From the NCBI GenBank assembly GCA_005882415.1, contig VBAE01000082.1, positions 11,374 to 25,403 of the forward strand: a stretch of DNA of 14,030 nucleotides, in the 5' to 3' direction. The notes under the pieces were generated by a model. That model had not been told where the DNA came from, searched no databases, and worked only from the letters and a program-made list of their open reading frames with translations. The translations under genes were made by a program, and so were the position numbers. Position 1 is the first letter of the stretch; each line of letters starts with the position of its first letter. Below, piece by piece: positions 9,186 to 14,030 of the stretch. This stretch comes from Alphaproteobacteria bacterium (GTDB lineage: Bacteria > Pseudomonadota > Alphaproteobacteria > Sphingomonadales > Sphingomonadaceae).

Positions 9186-10406
9186 TCAGGTCAACGCAGC
9201 ATAGATCAGTGTCTTGAGCTGGCGGCGGACCGGGTAGGCGGAGGAGGGCATGAGCTGGGTGAGGAAGACCATGGTGATCTTCTCGACGGGGTCGACGAAG
9301 AAGGCGGTGGAGAACATGCCGCCCCAATAATATTCTCCCTTGCTCCCGGGCAGCAGCGTGCGGGCGGGGTCGAGGTTGACGGCGAAGCCGAGGCCGAAGC
9401 CTTGCCCCGCGTTCACCGCCTCGCTGAACAAAGAGCGGCTCATCTGAGTGAGGTCCTGCCCGTCCGGCAGGTGGTTGGCGGTCATCAGCTCGATCGTCTT
9501 GCGGCCCAAGATGCGCGCGCCGTCGAGAACGCCGCCGTTCAGAAGCATATTGGTGAAGCGGTGATAGTCGGCGATGGTTGAGACCAGGCCGGCGCCGCCG
9601 GCGAGGAGGTTGGGGGTCTTGCTCCAGGCGCTGCCCTCGGCGGGATCGTAGAGGACCCTTCCCTTCTTCGGGTCGAGCGCGAAGCAGTCGGTGAGGCGGT
9701 CGGCCTTGTCGGCGGGGACGGTGAAGGCGGTGTCCTTCATCCCAAGCGGGGCGAAGATCTTCTCCTCGAAGAAACGGTCGAGACTCATCCCCGACACGCG
9801 CTGGACGACGAGGCCGAGCACGTCCGTGGAAACCGAATAGTTCCAGGCGCTTCCGGGCGAGAATTCGAGCGGGATCTCGGCCAGTGCAGCGACGAAGCCG
9901 TCGAGATCGAGCGGCCCGTGCCAAGCCTCGATCTTCCGCTCGCGATAGGCGGCGTCCACATTGGTGCGGTGCTGGAAGGAGTAAGTGAGGCCGGACGTGT
10001 GGCGGAGCAGGTCGATCATCTGCATCGGCCGCTCGGGCGGCTTCGTCAGGAACGGCACCCCTGCCCCGCCGCCATTATAGACGCCGAGACTCTTCCACTC
10101 GGGGATCACGCTCTCCACCGGCTGGTCGAGGGTGACCCTCCCCTCCTCGAGCAGCATCATGAAGGCGACGGAGGTGACCGGCTTGGTCATCGAGGCGATG
10201 CGGAAGAGCGCATCGTCCTGCATCGGCCGGCCGTCGGCGCGGGCGGCGCCCTGGCTGCCGAGATGGACGACCTTCCCCTCGCGCGCGACCAGCACCTGGG
10301 TGCCGGCATAGAGGCCGGGCTCGACATATCGGGTCGCGAGGAAATCGTCGATCCGCGCCAGGCGGTCGGGGTCGAAACCCATTTCGGCTGCGTCGGCGAA
10401 TATCAT
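9186..10406 (-). CDS. beta-lactamase-related serine hydrolase (class C/EstB-like esterase)
   Basis: This 406-residue enzyme belongs to the serine beta-lactamase-like family, whose members include esterases and transesterases rather than true beta-lactamases. The catalytic motif SMTK (72-75) follows FRIA as expected. Y190 in WNYSVSTD takes the place of the tyrosine in the Y-x-N motif but lacks the Asn. WGG (361-363) in YYWGGMFSTAFF replaces the KTG box, a pattern seen in EstB-like esterases. ATG at 10406 has AGGGAGGG just upstream. No signal peptide is visible, which argues for a cytoplasmic esterase rather than periplasmic antibiotic resistance. It is divergent from the acyl-CoA ligase across 88 bases. 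The natural substrate cannot be read from sequence. Confidence 0.88.
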   Translation of the reverse strand: MIFADAAEMGFDPDRLARIDDFLATRYVEPGLYAGTQVLVAREGKVVHLGSQGAARADGRPMQDDALFRIASMTKPVTSVAFMMLLEEGRVTLDQPVESVIPEWKSLGVYNGGGAGVPFLTKPPERPMQMIDLLRHTSGLTYSFQHRTNVDAAYRERKIEAWHGPLDLDGFVAALAEIPLEFSPGSAWNYSVSTDVLGLVVQRVSGMSLDRFFEEKIFAPLGMKDTAFTVPADKADRLTDCFALDPKKGRVLYDPAEGSAWSKTPNLLAGGAGLVSTIADYHRFTNMLLNGGVLDGARILGRKTIELMTANHLPDGQDLTQMSRSLFSEAVNAGQGFGLGFAVNLDPARTLLPGSKGEYYWGGMFSTAFFVDPVEKITMVFLTQLMPSSAYPVRRQLKTLIYAALT

Positions 10407-10494
10407 CGTCCCTCCCTGTCCAATGCCCGCACACGCCCTATCGCTTGAGCGCGGCGCGAATCAACAATAGGCCTCGTACAAAAGAGGAGAGGCG

Positions 10495-12210
10495 ATGACT
10501 GGGCTGGAGCTGGACCCCGATTGGCCGCGCATGACCTTGAACGAGGTCGACGCCCTGTTGACCGCGCCGGGCAGCCGCTTCGAGATGGACGAGGTGGCGA
10601 TAAACGGCCGCCCGACCCGCGTGTGGAAGAACGCGCCCCCTTCCCTCCCCGCCCTCGTGCGCTTCTCGCGCAGCCATGGCGATCGGCTGTTCACCATCCT
10701 CGACGACGAGCGGGTCAGCTACGAGGCTTCGTTCCGGGCGGTGGCGGCGCTTGCGGCGGAGCTGAGGCGGCTCGGCATCGGCAAGGGCGACCGGGTGGGA
10801 ATCGCCATGGTCAATCTGCCGGAATGGCCGGTCGCCTTCTTCGCGATCACCGTGCTGGGGGCGATCGCGGTGCCGCTCAACGCCTGGTGGACCGGCGCCG
10901 AGCTCGAATATGGCCTGGCCGATTCGGGCGCCAAGCTGCTGATCTGCGACGCTCCGCGGCACAAGAGGATCGCGCCGCATCTGACGGAGGCTCCGGAGGT
11001 CCGGCATGTGATCGTCAGCCGGGCCGAGGCGGCGCCGGACGGGGCGGTTCGGCTCGAGGACCTGATCGGGGCGCCGGAATCCTGGGCGTCGCTGCCCGAC
11101 GCGGACCTGCCGGAGACGGCGGTGGAGCCGGACGACGACGCCACCATCCTCTATACCAGCGGCACGACGGGGAAGCCCAAGGGCGCGCTCGGAAGCCACC
11201 GCAATCTGATGACCAACATCCTCTCCGCCGGCTACGGCAACGCGCGGGCAGCGCTGAGGCGCGGCGAGACTCCACAGCCGCCCGAGCCGCGGACGGCGCT
11301 GCTGGTGATTCCGCTGTTCCACACGACCGCTTTGAGCGCGATGCTGATGGGCACGCTGGTCACCGGCAACACTTTGGTCTTCATGCGCAAATGGGATGCG
11401 CTGGAGGCGATGGCGCTGATCGAGCGGGAGCGGGTCGCCTGGACGGGCGGGGTGCCGACGGTGGCCTGGCAGATCCTCGAGCATCCCGAGCGCCACCGCT
11501 TCGACCTCTCGTGCCTGGAGACGATCAGCTATGGCGGCGCACCCTCGGCGCCCGAACTGGTACGGCGGATCTGGGAGGAGTTTGGAGCGCTGCCCGGCAA
11601 TGGCTGGGGCATGACCGAGACCACCGCCACGATCACCGGCCATGTCGGCGAAGACTATCTCAACCGCCCGGACAGTTGCGGCCCGGCGGTGCCCGTCGCG
11701 GATCTGCGGATCATGTCGGTGGAGGGGGACCGGGAGCTCGGCATGGGCGAGGTTGGGGAGCTGTGGGCAAGGGGGCCGCAGATCGTCAAAGCTTATTGGA
11801 ACAAGCCGGAGGCTAGCGCTGAGACGTTCGTCGATGGGTGGGTTCGTACGGGCGACCTCGCCCGCTTGGACGAGGAGGGCTTCTGCTACATCGTCGACCG
11901 GGCGAAAGACATCATCATCCGCGGCGGGGAGAATATCTATTCGATCGAGGTCGAGAACGTCCTCTACGAGCACCCGGCGGTGACCGACGCGGCCCTGGTG
12001 GGGATTCCGCACAGGACGCTGGGGGAGGAGCCGGCGGCCGTGGTGCACCTGGCGCCCGGGGAGAGCGCGACGGAGGAGGAGCTGAAGGCCTGGGTGCGGG
12101 AGCGGCTGGCCGTGTTCAAGACGCCGGTGCGGGTGCTGTTCCTGCCGCAGCCGTTGCCGAGGAATGCCAACGGCAAGATCATGAAGGGGGAGCTGAGGGG
12201 GCTCTTTTAG
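10495..12210 (+). CDS. class I adenylate-forming enzyme, acyl-CoA ligase type
   Basis: This 571-residue ATP-dependent ligase would activate a carboxylic acid as an acyl-AMP and transfer it to coenzyme A. All core motifs are present: the P-loop YTSGTTGKPKG (220-230), GWGMTET (370-376), RTGDL (451-455), the hinge and A8 region RAKDIIIRGGENI (469-481), and the C-terminal lysine K561 in NANGKIMKG. The overall shape (WVRTGDLARLDEEGF, YSIEVENVLYEHPAV) resembles fatty-acyl or aromatic acyl-CoA synthetases, not the shorter PaaK family, so it is probably not the phenylacetyl-CoA ligase. ATG at 10495 follows GAGGAG. The gene ends in TAG inside repeat copy C. Substrate unknown. Confidence 0.88.
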   Translation: MTGLELDPDWPRMTLNEVDALLTAPGSRFEMDEVAINGRPTRVWKNAPPSLPALVRFSRSHGDRLFTILDDERVSYEASFRAVAALAAELRRLGIGKGDRVGIAMVNLPEWPVAFFAITVLGAIAVPLNAWWTGAELEYGLADSGAKLLICDAPRHKRIAPHLTEAPEVRHVIVSRAEAAPDGAVRLEDLIGAPESWASLPDADLPETAVEPDDDATILYTSGTTGKPKGALGSHRNLMTNILSAGYGNARAALRRGETPQPPEPRTALLVIPLFHTTALSAMLMGTLVTGNTLVFMRKWDALEAMALIERERVAWTGGVPTVAWQILEHPERHRFDLSCLETISYGGAPSAPELVRRIWEEFGALPGNGWGMTETTATITGHVGEDYLNRPDSCGPAVPVADLRIMSVEGDRELGMGEVGELWARGPQIVKAYWNKPEASAETFVDGWVRTGDLARLDEEGFCYIVDRAKDIIIRGGENIYSIEVENVLYEHPAVTDAALVGIPHRTLGEEPAAVVHLAPGESATEEELKAWVRERLAVFKTPVRVLFLPQPLPRNANGKIMKGELRGLF

Positions 12211-12343
12211 TCCTCCCTATCCGCAGGATGGGGAGGGGGACCCCGCGGAGCGGGGTGGAGGGGTAGAAGGCGAGGCCTGCGACACTTACCCCTCCACCAC
12301 CCTTCGGGTGGTCCCCCTCCCCCGCTTTGCGCGGGGAGGACTA
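12208..12343. repeat. nested inverted repeat, copy C, whose ends hold both flanking stop codons
   Basis: Three perfect arm pairs surround a 21-base centre (12266-12286). They are TAGTCCTCCC (12208-12217) with GGGAGGACTA (12334-12343), GGGGAGGGGGACC (12230-12242) with GGTCCCCCTCCCC (12310-12322), and GGTGGAGGGGTA (12254-12265) with TACCCCTCCACC (12287-12298). The outermost TAG is the ligase stop, and the outermost CTA is the E2 stop on the other strand. Units are head to head. A role as bidirectional terminator fits its place between convergent genes. Confidence 0.88.
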
Positions 12344-13528
12344 TTCCGCCGCCCAGCCTTCCAGCACTTCTACGAACCTCGTGAGCCAGGCATTCGTCTG
12401 GTGGCCATCCACGACCCGGTGGTCGATCGTCAGGGAGACGTAGGCCATCGGGCGGATCTGGATCGTGTCTACGCCGTCCACTTCGCGGACGACGACGCGC
12501 TTTTTGAGCTTGCCGACGCCGAGGATCGCGGACTGGGGCTGGGCGATGATGATGGGGGTGGCGAAGAGGGAGCCCGAGACTCCGTGGTTGGAGATGGTGA
12601 ACGTGCCGCCCGACACGTCCCTCCCGGTCAGCTTTTCGGTGCGGGCTTTTTCGATGAGCTCGTCCAGGCCTGCGGCGATGCCTTTCAGGTTCAGGGTCTG
12701 GACCTTGCGGAGGACGGGGACGATCAGGCCCTTTTCGCCCAAGGCCGTGCCGACGCCGATGTTGACGTCGTCGAACAGCTCGAGGCGGTCGTCGTGCCAG
12801 CGGGCGTTGATCGCGGGGGCGGCCTTCATCGCTTCGGCGGCGGCGGCGACGATGTAGGCGGTGTAGCTGAGCTTGACCCCCTTCTTCGCGAAGGCGGCCT
12901 TGTGGCGGTCGCGGTGGCGGATGATCGCGGAGAAATCCGCCTCGAACATCGCGGTGACGTGCGGCGCCTGGGTGACCGAGGCGAGCATGTTCTCGGCGAT
13001 TTTGAGCCGCATTCGGTCGTGGGGGACGCTGTGGGAGCGGATGCCTGAGTCCGAGGGCCCGGCCTGGGGCTGGACCCTGGTGGCGGCCTCAACCGCGCGG
13101 TCGACATCGGCGCGGGTGATGCGGCCGTCTCGGCCGGTGCCCTCGATCTTGGCTGGATCGATATCGTGCTGGAGGCAAGCCCGGCGGACTGAGGGCGACA
13201 GGCGCAGTTCGGTGCCCGTGGCGATGCGGGGGGCCTCGGCTGCGCTCGGCTGGGTGTCTCGACTTCGCTCGACACGAACGGTTTCCACTACTTCTGCGGT
13301 GAGCGCAATTCGGCCCAGCACGGCGCCCGGCACGGCTTCCGCGTCGCTGTCGAGAAGGATTTCGCGTAGCACCCCCGCCGCGGGTGCGGGCACCTCCATC
13401 GCCACCTTGTCGGTCTCCAGCTCGACCAGCGGATCATTGAGTTCCACCCGGTCGCCGACCTGGCGGAGCCAGGCGCGGACCACCGCTTTGGTGCCCTCCT
13501 GCTCGAGCGGGACCAGGACGTCGATCAT
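12341..13528 (-). CDS. dihydrolipoamide acyltransferase, E2 of a 2-oxo-acid dehydrogenase complex
   Basis: E2 forms the core of the complex. It carries the acyl group on lipoate and passes it to coenzyme A. Domains are a lipoyl domain (1-77) with lipoylated K41 in ETDKVAMEV, a linker (about 78-107), a peripheral-subunit-binding domain (109-142, LSPSVRRACLQHDIDPAKIEG), a second linker and the catalytic domain (about 165-395). H370 and D374 are in DHRVVDGH. Length 395 is normal for a single-lipoyl E2. The start ATG at 13528 is two bases after the E1-beta stop, so the two are co-translated. Part of the first linker (residues 84-94) is encoded by a palindromic repeat. Adjacency to a separate E1-beta favours a branched-chain or pyruvate/acetoin-type complex over 2-oxoglutarate dehydrogenase, but substrate is not resolved. 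Confidence 0.9.
   Translation of the reverse strand: MIDVLVPLEQEGTKAVVRAWLRQVGDRVELNDPLVELETDKVAMEVPAPAAGVLREILLDSDAEAVPGAVLGRIALTAEVVETVRVERSRDTQPSAAEAPRIATGTELRLSPSVRRACLQHDIDPAKIEGTGRDGRITRADVDRAVEAATRVQPQAGPSDSGIRSHSVPHDRMRLKIAENMLASVTQAPHVTAMFEADFSAIIRHRDRHKAAFAKKGVKLSYTAYIVAAAAEAMKAAPAINARWHDDRLELFDDVNIGVGTALGEKGLIVPVLRKVQTLNLKGIAAGLDELIEKARTEKLTGRDVSGGTFTISNHGVSGSLFATPIIIAQPQSAILGVGKLKKRVVVREVDGVDTIQIRPMAYVSLTIDHRVVDGHQTNAWLTRFVEVLEGWAAE
13246..13280. repeat. palindromic repeat inside the E2 coding sequence
   Basis: The core 13254-13275 is an imperfect palindrome, GTGTC...GACAC with internal TCGA on both sides of a short loop. It reads in frame as VRVERSRDTQP (residues 84-94) in the E2 linker. 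From memory, it resembles a palindrome scattered through sphingomonad genomes. Only one copy is present in this window, so its repeat status rests on that recollection. Confidence 0.55.
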
Positions 13529-13530
13529 CT

Positions 13531-14030
13531 TCAGAACCCCACCAGCTCTTCGATCTTCGCCCGGATCCGCTCCACGCTCGGCACCGCGGCGTCGAGGAGG
13601 ATCGGATTGTGAGGGCTGGGGATGTCGGGCATCGTCACCCGGGCCACCGGCGCGTCGAGGTCGAGGAAGCCTTCGTCGGCGACGACGGCGGCAATCTCGG
13701 CGCCGAAGCCGGCGGTGCGCAGGTCCTCGTGGACGATCAGGCAGCGGCGGGTGCGGCGGACCGAGTCGAGGACCATCTCCTTGTCCCAGGGCATCAGTGT
13801 GCGGAGGTCGATCACGTCGGCGGAAATCTCCTTGGCCGCCGCCTCGCAGCGCGGGACCATCGCGCCCCAGGTGACGATGGTGATGTCGTCGCCCTGGACC
13901 ACCTTCTTCGCCCGGCCGAAGGGGAGGACATAGTCGTCGCCCGGCCAGGGGCGGCGGGCCCAGCTGTCGTCGAGCATCGCGCGGTGCTCGAAGAAGATGA
14001 CGGGGTCGTTGCCGCGAAGGCCGGCGCGCA
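13531..14030 (-). CDS. 2-oxo-acid dehydrogenase E1 component, beta subunit (5' end beyond window)
   Basis: These are the C-terminal 165 or so residues of a transketolase-like E1-beta, which with E1-alpha and thiamine diphosphate decarboxylates the 2-oxo acid and acylates the E2 lipoyl group. Visible family blocks are NDPVIFFEHRAM, GDDITIVTWGAMV, DVIDLRTLMPWD, VHEDLRTAGFGAEIAAVV and PSPHNPILLDAAVPSVERI. The frame is open to the right edge, so the ATG at 13977 is internal, not the start. It ends two bases before E2. E1-alpha would be expected further right, outside the window. The HEDLRTAGFGAEI form is common in branched-chain and pyruvate-type enzymes, so the exact substrate is left open. Confidence 0.9.
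   Translation of the reverse strand, partial: RAGLRGNDPVIFFEHRAMLDDSWARRPWPGDDYVLPFGRAKKVVQGDDITIVTWGAMVPRCEAAAKEISADVIDLRTLMPWDKEMVLDSVRRTRRCLIVHEDLRTAGFGAEIAAVVADEGFLDLDAPVARVTMPDIPSPHNPILLDAAVPSVERIRAKIEELVGF

Noticed and set aside
10407..10494. Divergent promoters between serine hydrolase and ligase
   Set aside because: Only weak partial matches (for example TTGAGC followed by a poor -10) were found on either strand, so no site is called.
10438..12048. Leftward 536-codon frame antisense to the acyl-CoA ligase
   Set aside because: It is Arg/His-rich with no motif. The ligase on the other strand has all adenylation motifs.

Overview
The window is high-GC DNA from an alphaproteobacterium, most likely a sphingomonad (order Sphingomonadales). 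This is an inference from gene content, base composition, and two types of palindromic repeat that resemble dispersed repeats of that group. No database was consulted. The theme is aerobic phenylacetate (phenylacetyl-CoA) catabolism, followed by other acyl-CoA and 2-oxo-acid genes.

Left part, 1-4547. The 5' end of a paaAB... epoxidase operon runs leftward off the window: paaB is cut at base 1 and paaA is complete. A sigma70-like promoter and a candidate operator lie upstream. Next, also leftward, come a TSUP-family permease and a beta-ketoadipyl-CoA thiolase (PaaJ/PcaF type). paaG (ring-epoxide to oxepin isomerase) diverges rightward from the thiolase. The thiolase has lost its natural 3' end where a repeat element adjoins it.

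Middle part, 4547-9124. A leftward threonine-dehydratase-like PLP enzyme diverges from paaZ. paaZ is broken: a frameshift, together with the apparent loss of about 20 residues, separates the aldehyde dehydrogenase part from the hydratase (MaoC) part. A glutaminyl cyclotransferase with a GTGA overlap follows, then a convergent FNT-family channel whose stop codon overlaps that of the cyclotransferase.

Right part, 9186-14030. A leftward class C beta-lactamase-like serine hydrolase diverges from a rightward class I adenylate-forming (acyl-CoA ligase) gene. Convergent to the ligase are E2 and E1-beta subunits of a 2-oxo-acid dehydrogenase complex, with E1-beta cut by the window end.

Together, PaaAB(CDE) would epoxidise phenylacetyl-CoA, PaaG would isomerise it to oxepin-CoA, PaaZ would open the ring and oxidise the aldehyde, and the thiolase would finish by releasing acetyl- and succinyl-CoA. 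As sequenced, the PaaZ step is disrupted and the thiolase C-terminus is abnormal.

The most distinctive non-coding content is a family of nested inverted repeats of about 110-135 bp at three gene 3' ends, made of paired units with a CCCCTCCACC...GGTCCCCCTCCCC core. In one copy the outermost arms contain the stop codons of both flanking genes. A different palindrome lies in frame inside the E2 linker. I found no tRNA, rRNA, CRISPR array, transposase or phage gene. No gene-free stretch exceeds 300 bases.
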